Part shown: positions 12,101 to 23,890 of the stretch, piece after piece
Layout of the letters: every line of letters begins with the position of its first letter
Position numbering within the stretch: position 1 is the first letter of the stretch
Source of the DNA: Phoronis australis
Taxonomy: Eukaryota > Phoronida > Phoronidae
Assembly: GCA_002633005.1 (NCBI GenBank)
Contig: NMRA01000066.1
Location: 190,269-254,268 of the forward strand
Length of the DNA: 64,000 bases
Direction of reading: 5' to 3'
Made by a program: the position numbers and the translations under genes
Notes under the pieces: generated by a model
Databases searched by the model: none
What the model was told of the DNA's origin: nothing
What the model saw: only the letters and a program-made list of their open reading frames with translations

Positions 12101-15100
12101 AAATTTTGATCCCAGTTCAGCCGAGGCCCCGGCGATCTATTATTGTTAACTACTGCGTCCTGAACCAGCCGACCACTGAGGAGTGCGCTCCGTATACCCG
12201 AAAATCTGGCGAAAATGCAAGATCACGCAGGATCTCTCCATACACTATAAGCGAAATACATGATCACACTAGCTTCCTTTGCGAGATTCGTGCGACTACG
12301 GAATTCAACCCAGGCGATTCACGGGGCATTTTCTAAGCCAATGTCACTAGTAGAAGTGTTGTTGATTATGAAAATAACTAAGTTTGTACAGTACTTATGT
12401 AAACTGTTTGAATGTTAATCATTTCGCACCAACAGTATCTAACCGAAAGGAAGTCTGGATGTCGCTGCGTTGGGTACTGCAATCGAGTTCGCCGTCGTAT
12501 CATACTGGTTTAATAATTATAAGTAAATTGGATCTTTCGTTACCGGCAGCCTTTGACAAAAGCCAACGGGGTTTATTATTTCCTTTTCATCGTGGAGATG
12601 TAATTTGTTTTAGGTATTGGCTGTAAGATACATGTTTACGGACGGACTACTGAAATCTGTATGAAAACACCTGACATATCCGGGATAATTGCGGTAGCCC
12701 ACCAAAGGCATCATTTTATTAAAATAATGATTTTAGTTTCAGGCACTGCGGCTGACTCCAAAGGTCAAATGTTAAATATTACGAATCTGGGACATGAGTG
12801 GACGCTTTTTAAGAATCCGCCCATAGTCAGTCCATCATATCATTAGTTAATGTAATCTGTTACTTCACTGCTTACATATGTTAGCCCCGCCCCTTATAAT
12901 AGCAAGGTTTCACGATAGAATCCTATTTTGCAGGCACTGGTACTGTAATATTTGTTGACTGCCACTCCACAATTGTAATTTGAAGAAATCGACACGATTG
13001 AGCCATAATTGTCATTAGAAAATTCAATTACCTTTTATTTTGAATTACTATAAATTTGACTTGACTTCTCAGGGGTGACGTATTTTTTGATATGTTTTAT
13101 GGGGAGTTAAACCAAACCATATATACCTTGAACTGGTTAGAAAATTGCTTCGATAGTGTTTCGAGAACCAAATTTGCATTTGTTAAATGCTCGGCATCGT
13201 GCTGCAAATCACGTGTCCGTGCATCCCGGGCTGTGCAGATAACCTTGAACTGGTTAGAGTGATGCTGTGACAATGTTTCAAGAACCAAATTTGCACTTGT
13301 TAAAGTCCCGGCACCGGAGGCACCGTGGAGCAAATCACGTGTCCCTGCATCCCGGTCTGTGCACAGAATGAAATCGGAGTCCAACTCTTCTAGTCGGTGC
13401 GAACGTGGGGTCAATCGCCTCTGCCCTCCCCCTCGAAATCCATTTCTGAACAGATAGGTGGTTATCTTAAAGGCGAAGGCAACCTTTTTTCATGTCACTT
13501 TTAGCAAAAATAAGGTGCGTTGATTATCTTAGACACATTTTTCACTTAATTACAGCTTTTCGTGATTTGATTAATTTCTCGTCCTCTACTCCGGAAGTGA
13601 CGTTTTGGGAGGCAAGAGTTTCGCGCCAATTTCTTTTCATTATAGTCTGACTGTGGGGGCTGTCGAGTCAGTCATTGTTCTACCTCGGTTGTGATAAGTT
13701 CGGTCGTCGTTTGCTTTTGTTTACGAGTCAGTCAACATGCCACGCTGTTGCTGCGTGCCAGGATGTACTCATTATCGTCTCACACGCGCTTTGGGTACCT
13801 TGCATCGCTTTCCGAAGGATGAAACACTTCGCCGTACTTGGCTAGCTCGTTCATTTAAAGAACGCAGCGCTACCCGTCCACGCAACGTACAAAGCAGTGG
13901 AGGGTTACTGAGTGTGTGGCAAGCATTTTCTGCCATCAGATTACGACAGAAATGTGTACGCTGAATTGATGAAGGTCCCTGCAAAACAACGCCTGAAGAA
14001 GGGTACCATACCGTCGCTGTTGATTCCCGGCAGTGCCCCGTGGCCAACCCCGAGAAGTGCGTTTTTGAAGCGAGAAGCCTCGCGAGCTGTGGCCACTATA
14101 TACAGTGACTGGTGGCACTTCATCTACTGTCACCCGTGCCTCCGAACGTACCCCATGGCGTGCAATTCCGGGAACTAGCAGGGATTTGCCCTGTGCTGTT
14201 GTCTCTAGCCCAGAGCCTGTAAGCAGCCCTGCAGCGATGTTGAGTAGTAGGAGTGAATACAGGCCCAGTTCGACACCCAGTGACGAGGACAGTTCGTCAT
14301 CCAATGAACAGATCGGTGAGCCTAAGTTTCATAAGTTTATTTTGAACTCGTATTGGAGCTATTTAGAAGGTTCCAGGTGTGTGGCGAGGGAGTCACACGG
14401 CGGGATGTAAGCATTTTGGATGCTCAGATCACCCTCCAGTGGGAGTGTGTCGCGGGACACTCGGGCAAGTGAGACAGTTCTTCCTCTGTACGTGAGACGA
14501 TAATGAGTACGCAGCAACAGCGTGGCATGTTGACTCACTCGTAAGCAAAAGCAAACGACGACCGAACTTATAACAACCAAGGTAGAACAATGACTGACTC
14601 GACTGCTCTCACACTCAGACTACATGAAAAGAAATGGGCGCGAAATTCTTGCCTCCCAAAACGTCACTTCCGGAGTAGACGACGAGTAATTAATTAAATT
14701 ACGAAAAGCTGTAAATAAGTGAAAAATATGTCTGGGATAATCAACGAACCCTATTTTTGCTAAAAAAGACATGAAAAAAGGTTGCCTTCGCCTTTAAAAT
14801 CCGATTATCGATTACAATCTATTATAAGCTGCTGAGGGCCCTGCTATCATCGATTGTGGATTTTGTCCCGATTCCCATCAATAGTTGATTCCATTATCCT
14901 ATGTCAGAAATGGATCCTTAGAGGAATGTTGCTACGGAAATCTGGACATCGGGTTTTCTTTTTTATCGTGAGACTTAACCATGAAACAGCTTCAAGACAA
15001 AAAAATCTGTTTCATCCCGCACCAAAATTCCAAGCAATGGAGTCTCGTTCCAGTGCCAGTCTTACCTTGAGTGTTATTAAAGACCCGTTGAGCCTGTAAC

Positions 15101-18100
15101 CCTTCAGTAAAGCACCAATAGCTTCTCCATGGAGACGATTGCACGTGAGATCAAGATGAGTAAGAGAGGTATTCTTGGTCAATGCGATGGCAATGGCCTC
15201 AGCTCCATCGAGGCCAAATCCATTCCACGACAGATTCAGATGAGTTATTGCACCGTTTCTCTACAAGAAACACAACTGAATGACTTTTTAAGTTTGATTA
15301 TCATTATTATTACCGAGCACCAAAACATCAATTGAAAATAGTTTCTACTTAGAGCAGCTGTAAGCCTGTGCTCCATCCAAGAAGAGATTATGTTTAGACT
15401 GTCTACTGACATAGATTTGGTCTCACTTTGTTCCTTTCTCAGAAGTAGTTGCTGAGTTCGCAAAGAACTGACATCTCGTTATTCCTTGAGACCGTGTGTT
15501 CGGCCCATAAAATGACAAGGTCGTGACAAGCCAGCTTGTAGAGCCTGGTCTTAAGTAAAAACAAACGAAGACCTGAAATCATTTCCGATTTGTCTAAGGA
15601 ACAATTTGGTACCAATTTCAAAACAATTTGTTGCCGCGTTAATTACGTTCAACGCTCCACAGTGGTTGTTTGAAGAAGTTTCTGTTTAAGTAAAATCAAG
15701 TTATTGCACAACGCTTGCAAATTAACTAGGTAGTTTTCTCTTCACATAAAGTAAGCGTAATAACTCTTACGAAAACGCCCGCTTACTCAAGGTTTGAGCT
15801 GTGACTTAAAACTCTTTGAATATTCTTTACTCTCAAGTTAGTACAGGCCTAACTTTTTACTGAAGAAAACATATTCAGTAAAATGTCACGCCACTTTTCA
15901 ATGCCCATTAATCTACATGTACCTGTAAACCTTCGGCTATAGCTATTGCACCCGGTCCGCGGATATGATTCCAGCTGAGATCTAGAACTTGCAACGTGTC
16001 ATTCATTACTGAAATGAATATTTCAGATCACCATTTCCATCTTATGCGATTTAAGTCCAGTGACAGTAACTGAGAACCGTCCAACAGACGGACTCAATCA
16101 AGTTATTTCGTTTTACTACATTTAAACATCCACTTTCTACTGTGCTACTTTGTCGCGCGGATTCACGTTTTCACCCGAGTACACATCTGATTTCATAATT
16201 AATTATGCTTTTTGCAGATTTCCCATGTGCATTTCAACATGCACCCTCGATTTCATGTTACCTTTGGTTCGCTAACTGAGGCCAGTAGAGAGAGATACCG
16301 ACAACGGAAACTTAGCACTGTTGTTGTGTATGCATCATTTGAACTCATGATTCAACACCCCGAATAACCGCCCAATCATTTTTTAGTGACGGCCACTTTG
16401 CATGCTTTCACCAGGGAGATTCTGCGTCCAGTTTCTTTGGGTTAAATGACCAAGCTTGTGCAAGGTTGTTTAACCATTGTCTTTTTAATCCAATCCAGAA
16501 ATTGCTTTACAATCTCTGTGACCAATACTTAGTCAGCCTATATGAGAACTATGAGCCAAACTTCAATAATATTTCCAATCTTGAATTAAAATATTACCTA
16601 AATAATGATAACTAGCTACGTTAGTCACTTTAGAGGCGTGGATTAACTTTGCATGATCGCAAAGTAGCCTCTGAAATTCATCCTAATCGACAGTGCTCAT
16701 TGAAAAAGCGCACCCTAGCGCCCTCGGTTTCAACCTCGGAGCAACTTTTGTTTGTTACCTAAAGCTGCGCCAATCGCGTCACCTCCGTTTTCTCCGAACT
16801 CGTTGTGACTCGCGATGAGTTCAATCAAGATGTAATTATTCTGTAAATATATGATGGTTTAAAATTTAATGTCACCTTTGTAGCGATGAAGTAATAATTA
16901 GGAACACAGATGCTAAGGACAAGCTGACTTGCATTATACATGTATATAAACGAAGGACATTTTGATTTATCTAACGTATCGACTTCAGGCACAGACCTCA
17001 AAATCTAATTGACAACATTTCGTTGTTAAAATGGGAAACCTAACACTTCTAAACCAGCCGTATGAAAATCGCTTTCAACGACGACTGTATACACTGCCTC
17101 CACCAGTTTAACCACATCACGTGACACGCTTCTTCTTTCGATTACAACACAATGTCAAGGCTTTGACTCTCATGTGTTAGCGCATGTTAAAATACCTTTT
17201 GGTAGTAACAGTGCAAGAAACAAAGAAGGATATTACACATTGTGGGATTAGGAGAGCAAATTTGGAACATGACTTTATGATTGGGAGAGAAGTCCGAGAC
17301 GTTGCTGAAGATCGCTTCGATGCATATTGTCGATACAGTGTGATAGGTAAACAGCTCCTTGAGACTGTGGCGGGCGGGGCAAAAGGAGTAACCATGATAA
17401 GCCGTGCGAGTGTGAGACTTACTGCGAGTATATCCGCGAGGTATTCAGCATCTTGGTCTTTTAATCCATTGTCTGTTACATGAAAGAGCGAAAAATAAGG
17501 AGGCATTGCATTAAAATGTTGTAACCTTACGACCTTTTTAAGTAAATTTTAAAAAGTCAGTTTTTCTTTGAACGAAAGCTGAAACTTCTTTTCCTAAACA
17601 ATAGTTGGAACTTGCCGTATCATCTTGAATCCCAGAGAGAGTCGTAACGGGTTTTGGTTGTCGCAAGTGAACATCGGATTTACAACCAAAAAGTTTACAA
17701 GAAAAAGGATTATTAACATTTCACAGAAGTTAAACGCGCGAAAGAAAACGTTTTATCCCTAGATCATAGACAAGAGATTTACAATTTCAACATTTTTAAT
17801 GGAATTTTAAGAGAAGGCGTCATTCTTTTCCAATGCATATCTCAACTTCCGGTTAGTGAGATATATCTGTGACGCAAAAGGACCCCACTCGACCAAAGGA
17901 TTTACCATTAACAGGTGGCGCTGTTCGTATCGAAGATAAACCACAAACATGGGGAGCATTGTTGAGGAATGCAAGATTTTTAAAAGGCAGGCATCAGTTA
18001 ATTATGATGATTAAGATAATAATGAATGGTTTACACAACAATCCAAAATTCATCTTAAAGTCGCACATATTCTTTGTCGCAGTTCTGTAGAGACCTTGCC

Positions 18101-21100
18101 CTGGTAAATTTTTTTAAAAGCAAATTTAAACTTCGCTCGGACGGTAATACGTAAATTAATTATATTTACTACACAAGCACAGGTGTTGTCAAGGTTAGAA
18201 GCAGACAGAATTTTCGTTCTACTATTGGTGGAAGCATATACCACATGAAACTAACAGTTTCAGTAGACTAAATGCTATAACACCGAGCACCTATGTAGTG
18301 CTGTAGTGGGGCGTAGGCGCACGTAGGCGCAGCCAATCACCTTTTGGCATTTGATCATAGCGCCTACACACCCTAACTTACGTTCACTGCTCATGGTGGT
18401 ACGGTGGGCTTTGGGTGCCTACTTACTTCTTACTTTACCACTACAGTACTGCGGCCTATGACACCTGACAGATTACCGACGACTCAGCAAAACTTACTCG
18501 TGTATTAAAAAATCAACACTAATTCAGCTGCGTGATTATTCCTAATATTCGCAAGCTGTTGCATTGGTCGCGCTTAAAATATCACCGAGACAGAATAAAG
18601 TCTGGAGGCTTTGTCGTTTGTTTTCGTACTTAAATCCCAATTCTCTAAACAAAAAAACTGTCAAATCACATCCCCGGGATCACAGTTTGAACACAAGACT
18701 TCCGAACATCTGAAATATTGGATCTTACCTGACACATTTAATTTTAGCAGGAACTGTTGATTTGTCAGCGCATCGGACAAAATCCTCATTCCCTCCCCTT
18801 CTATATTATTTCCCGTCAAATTCTAAAATGGAAGAAAATTGTTTATGCAGCAGCCCATGCAGTTCAATGTAAATCACATTCAGTCGATGTTCTAAACCAT
18901 GGTTGTTGTTTCCACTGTTTTCTTGTTGCATGCTTCCAATTCAGTGGACTTGATAATTTATGCGCATGAGACCGTCCGCACCAATCAGTAGAGGCAGTGC
19001 GGACGCTCCTCTAACTAGGCACAGCCTGCAATGTCAAAATTGAAATTGTTGAACTTTGTGGCCAGTCTTGCTGGAAACATTGTCTTTACACCAAGAGGTG
19101 TTTTTATCGGAATTTTACTTAGAACCATTTGTTTGTTTAATTGGCGTGTCGCAAGAGACGTAACTAACTTGAGCTTTGAGTGCGAATAGAAAATATATTT
19201 GTCCGAAACTCAGCTCATCTTCGGTGTCACCAATTTTGTTTTCTTTCTCGGTCGTCAGAAATTGCCATTTGAGAACAAATGTAATAACCATCAATAACAC
19301 GGCCCAACGTTTCCCATCCTGTAAAATTATTCTATCTTATAACAAGTTTCGCACTAATCGACGTACAGAGCGTCACTGCCTCAATCCGACCATATACACT
19401 GACATATATATAGGTCCTCTACATAGAAGTCTAACATACCAATTCTGTGATTGTGAAATTTACGTCCAACATTTCACATATTGCCGCAACGCCCTCGGTC
19501 TCAACGTTCGTATATTCTAAATTCAGAGACTGTACACAACGATTTTTCTGAAAACAAGAGAGATGCAAATGATTTGAAAGAGTTCTTGACAACCAAGTTA
19601 TCCAATAAATAACAAAGTTATCTTGGGTTCCTTTCTTTCAGAGCATCAAAGAAATTCCATTCATGCATTGACTATGGCTCCCGTCGTTTCCTCCTTAAAG
19701 GGACTTTATCGACGAGAGAAGTGATTTTCTGAGATATCGAGCGCAAACAGCGTGCAATCAAACACCCAACTCCTGCACTCGCAGTTTGACTGCTCGAGGA
19801 GTTAAATCACTGTGTATGAATAGCAGAATTGGCGATTCGTGATAGAATCACGTAGTTCAATGTTTTATTGCTCTGGTCAAAAATAATAACTTCGAGGAGC
19901 CAATCCCATCTAACAGTAGCCCCCAAAATGCGTTGTCGACCGTAAAACTAATACTATCCCTTTAAAGCTGAATGTGTTAATAGCTTCACGATATACAGTA
20001 AAAGCAATTCCATATTTAAATAAACAGTCAAATTTAAGATTTATTAGTTTTGAATGCTTAGATTTTAATTCGAGCGCATAGAGAGACAGTTGTAAATTCA
20101 AGTGCACACTAACACTTGTTGCTCACACATTTTCTACACATTTTAAACTTGAACTGTTGAACAACACAATCGTATTTGTTGGTCAATCAACTTACTATCA
20201 AAGCGACTGCAACGGCTTTTGCCCCTCCTGCCCCTAAAGAGCGATGTCGAACTGAGAGCTCAGGTTCCTCCAGTTTCCGTGTGATAGACCCGATGGCGTG
20301 AACACCAAACCTGACAACACACGTGAAATTTTTGGAGTGAGTGCATAACACCGGCGCATACGTGTCAAAAAGAACGCAAGAACTCGCAGATCATTTTGCG
20401 TTTAACGTAAATGTTCTTTCGTTCTGCGATGAACAAAGTTACTGCGTCAAATGTTGTCAAATCGTCTTTTCAAATTGCATTCAATTCAATAGCTGACCCA
20501 TAAATTAATCACGTCTATTCCTATAGTTTCTGACACAAATGACATTCTATCATTGAACTGCATCATTATCATGTACCCAATCTATAAATTTATTGTTAGT
20601 TGTAAGCGAAACGGATTTTAATGTTTAGACTTCTTATCTAGGCGAGGAAATTTTTACGAGAATCACAACTTTTCGATAAAAGAAAACTTCGTGGACGCGA
20701 CAGTTGTGCCCTGATTGTTGCCACGTACGCAGTTCAAGACAACAACCACGACAGCCTTTTCTCTGTAATACTCCAAGAGTGTCCACTAGTGCCACCTACC
20801 GGTAACAGGCGTCTTCGTATTTTACTTTGTATTTCTTGGTTATTTTTTCCTCCGTCAAGTCCTCGGTACTGGTGGTCCCAGGTTCAACTGCAACAAACCA
20901 CATATAGGCACCATATCTTTACAATTTTCATCCGTAACCAGAAACTTTACCCATGCTGACTTAAGGGAAGATAAACAGCAAATTCATTTACGTGTTCTTC
21001 AAGCTTTGCAAACCATGCACAATTTATGCTTAAACAAGTCTTATTTAGACCTTTATATTTACATGTTTTGTACAAAATTGAGTGAATATTAGGACACCTA

Positions 21101-23121
21101 AAACCAGGACAAAAAGAGTTAACGTCTCGGCTACAATCTTAATCAACAACGAGTCTCTTAACGCATAGTCTATGCCATGGACGTCTTCTGTTGATACGAT
21201 ATAATGTGTTTCTATTAAAAGTGACATACCACGAACACGAAATCATTACAATATGTAATAATAAACCTTCATTGCCTAGTAGTCGCCTTGTATTGCCACT
21301 GGCGTATGTGGCGTCATCATTTACTTAACGTTTTTTTGTTAAAAAGCACTCAAGAACAAACAAGTTGAATATATTTTCCGATCTTATTTGCACAGACATT
21401 CTCTTAAGCAAATATAACGAAAATGTTTAAACTTAAAACTAACTTTAGGCTAGTATCACGTTTAGTGACGAAAGTTAGAAAAACGTCTGTCAAGTATTCG
21501 ATAAGCGAAAATAACTGTTGAGTGTTACGATAATGACAAATTCATTTTCATAGAAATTTTAAATTTGCAAATTTCACAGGGAGATGTAGCAAGTGACCCC
21601 TAAAGTTCTTTTTGTTTTTTCATAAATTTCATTTCAAACTTCGATTATTGAGAGTAACGAGAAAGCAAGCCATTCTTAAACGCACGAAGTTCGGTCAAAG
21701 ATTTCTCCACAGCTCGTCAGGTGAGACGCAAAAGTTGTTTTGAGAACGTTCATGATTGCACAAAGCATTCGCATAGCCACTATCGAAACGTCGTGGAAAA
21801 TCGTACATAGAGGTTGGTTGAAATAGACTAAACATTAGAATAACTTTGTACGGTTCTACTACAACCTCACCTTCTGAAAGTGGCTTTAGGAGGTTGGCGC
21901 TGATCTTTGTTACCTCTGACACAAGACCCGAATATTGAAGGATTGTGTTAGATGTAAATTACGGTGAGACATCGATTGTAACTGCTGCAGACCCGCGTTC
22001 CGTCAAAGTAACGATTTTTATTTAAATCATTCGCCGCTGTAAAACTGATCTCAACTTTTTCCTTACTTAGACGAGAATTGGTTTCTGGCTTGAAAAGAAC
22101 TTATAGTTCAATCTTGCTTGAGTCTGTTACGGCGCATCAAGTGACACTCTACGACATTTCAAGTTATAGAGCCTAGTCTCGAGGGGCAACGAGAAATTAT
22201 TTCTTTTCAACCATATATCAGCACTAATACTTTGTGCAAGAAGTAAACAATTTCATTAATGACTGTGGTTTAAATCAGTCACCTTTGACGGAAGTCAGAC
22301 TTATAGCAACATAAATTTACGTCATGTTCTAATGTGCAGTATGCTATCTCGTTCTTATACTAACTATAGACTTAAACTAGTTTTTCACTCCAGGGACTTT
22401 CGTGGCATAAGTAATACTTTGACTACCCAAACTAAGCCACTGTGACGCAATCGTAAAGTATCTGTTTTGAAGCACGGAAAAACTATCAGTTTTTTTCAAG
22501 CCTATCAATCATCTTTAGTCGAGGTAAGGAACACGATTATTTAGATAACATAACGGTAGTTAGCCTAGATCAAAAGTTGTTTTACATAAAGCGGCGCTTT
22601 AATACACCTTTAAATGGTGAAACATCGGAATTTTCTATGGGTGATTTACTGTTTTCAACGATCTGATGACCTCGAAATTAACAGAGGAAAAATAGAGATA
22701 AAGTTTATCTCAGACTGAAGCAATCCTCAAATACTTATGTAATAGCATAACAATTACCGTCACTCATGATGTCATAACCTGTAAATGTGAACTCTCGGTT
22801 TGGTGGAGGTATTAGAGGAGGCGGAGAACTCTTCGTGTCATTGTCGTCTGTATTCTCGCCATTTAGACTTTCAGCTTCACGATCACTCTTTTCACTGTGA
22901 TTCTTGAACTCATTTGCAATATCACTGAACGCTTTTAGAGATTGCTTTCTGGACGCACCAGCGGCAGTTTTGCATTCATTCGAATCAGCGTTCCATTCTT
23001 TGCTTGCATTGGGCTCGTCAAGTTTTGGATGATTGCTGGCAACAAGAAGTCCGTGCGCCAGGGAGGGCATTCTGGGAAGTTTAAAGTTCTCTCCATCGTT
23101 GACTTTTCTTGATTCTGACAT
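9133..23121 (-). CDS. Leucine-rich repeat and EF-hand protein, LRRC74A/B-like (14 coding exons, 600 aa)
   Basis: Coding exons in transcript order: 23121-22758, 21915-21871, 20887-20800, 20310-20196, 19547-19440, 18822-18729, 17472-17423, 16840-16759, 16008-15923, 15260-15066, 11972-11877, 11483-11223, 10896-10811, 9265-9133. All have AG acceptors and GT donors, and phases join without a break to 1803 bases. Residues 1-165 are polar, with a short poly-proline run (PPPLIPPP). About 165-450 are ribonuclease-inhibitor-type LRRs, roughly one per exon (LDLSWNHIRGPGA, LNLSWNGFGLDGAEA, LDLTCNRLHGEA). Two EF-hand loops follow, at about 511-522 (DTDGSNSVSRDE) and 547-558 (DTDGDGEVDLAE), with acids at the calcium positions. 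A Lys/Gln-rich tail ends the protein. The start is the first ATG after an in-frame stop. A Kolobok-like element lies in the intron 11973-15065. The protein is probably cytosolic and calcium-responsive; its partner is unknown. The short second exon is the least certain. Confidence 0.9.
13125..13366. repeat. Tandem duplication, two units of about 116 bp
   Basis: Both units carry CTTGAACTGGTTAGA, then TGTTTC.AGAACCAAATTTGCA, then GCAAATCACGTGTCC.TGCATC. The second unit has a short insertion (GGCACCGGAGGCACC region). It lies in an intron of the LRR/EF-hand gene, about 100 bases from the Kolobok-like element. The open frame across it on the minus strand (13097-13414) is explained by the duplication. 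Confidence 0.7.
13471..14793. mobile_element. Kolobok-like foldback DNA transposon with TTAA target duplication
   Basis: Inverted arms of about 290-315 bases run from 13471 (AGGCGAAGGCAACC...) inward and from 14793 inward. Each is flanked by TTAA (13467-13470 and 14794-14797), which reads as a 4-bp target-site duplication. The left arm leads into a THAP-domain reading frame and the right arm carries an inverted copy of the same start. TTAA duplication, purine-starting ends and a THAP domain together are features of the Kolobok superfamily. piggyBac shares TTAA but not the THAP domain. No catalytic domain remains, so it is non-autonomous. It sits in an intron of the LRR/EF-hand gene. Confidence 0.7.
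13737..14340 (+). pseudogene. THAP-domain fragment inside the foldback element
   Basis: Starting at ATG 13737 the frame reads MPRCCCVPGC and LHRFPKDETLRRTWLARSF, a good THAP zinc-finger first half. At about 13900-13915 the match moves by one frame to VCGKHFLPSDYDRN and RLKKGTIPSLL, the second half with C-x2-H and the closing P-S. A serine-rich stretch follows in a third frame to about 14340. A frameshift therefore breaks the protein, and no transposase catalytic region follows. The intact finger would bind DNA. Confidence 0.7.
18294..18453. mobile_element. Small MITE with imperfect inverted ends
   Basis: The left end GTAGTGCTGTAGTGG matches the inverted right end GCAGTACTGTAGTGG, and both then run into GTAGGC-rich sequence. 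CCTATG occurs next to both ends and may be the target duplication. About 160 bases, in an intron of the LRR/EF-hand gene. Confidence 0.5.
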
Positions 23122-23619
23122 GTCATTGAACACAATGATCCTACGTTGCCATAATTATTTTGATGATAATATTGAACCTGTAATACAAAGAGTAAATTTT
23201 TTTTTATAGCACAGGATGAAAAGCGGACCACAGCTAGAACTTTCCATAAAATAAATGCGTTTGCTATGAAAATTTGGTTAAAGAGGAATTTCGTTCTTAG
23301 CTGAGACGCTTTGGGGTTTAAGGCATTACCACGCTCGCTCGATCTTGAATTGTTGCCGAATGAGCCGGCGACTCAAGTAACAGGCAATGCGTGCATGCGC
23401 TTTTTTGTATTCCGTAATTTTAGGGTTGGCTAACCCCAATAAACTCTGAAGCGTTTTCTACAGTCGATGACGGTTTCGTTGTGATAGAACATTTTCATGG
23501 TAAGCAATGAAAGTAAAAGGTCTAATTCAGATTTCATTCTTAAACAGTTAAACAAGGTAATTTATAACTTTAAAAGAAGATCAAACCCTGTGTTGGACTA
23601 TAAACGACTTTCCCATCCA

Positions 23620-23890
23620 GTTTTCTGAAACAAAATGCTCTGTAACCTTCGGAAATTCTCAAAAGTGTCGAGGAAAATTTGAAAACTCCTTTCAAAATCT
23701 GCTAAATGGGCAAGCCTGACCTACGATTTTAGCGAATTACAAGGTAAGACCACCCACCAAGGACCGTAATGTCTAATTCGTGAAATAGGGAGTATGATTT
23801 TTTAGTTCATTGTTATCTTTATCTTTCAAGGTTCACGTCAATGACACATTAGCAGGTGACAGAGAGATGCTTGGTTAAAATCACCAAAAC
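23620..23890 (+). repeat. Dispersed repeat, third copy of the block at 58.7 and 63.1 kb
   Basis: The stretch shares GGGCAAGCCTGACCTACG, AAG..GACCAC and ACACATTAGCAGGTGACAGA with the copy at 63230-63390, in the same order and spacing. It lies 0.5-0.8 kb outside the start codon of the LRR/EF-hand gene, so it may fall in or near that gene's promoter. Confidence 0.5.

Noticed and set aside
13097-13414. 105-codon frame with internal repeats on the minus strand
   Set aside because: The repeat pattern is explained by a 116-bp tandem duplication inside an intron; its phase does not fit the LRR gene.
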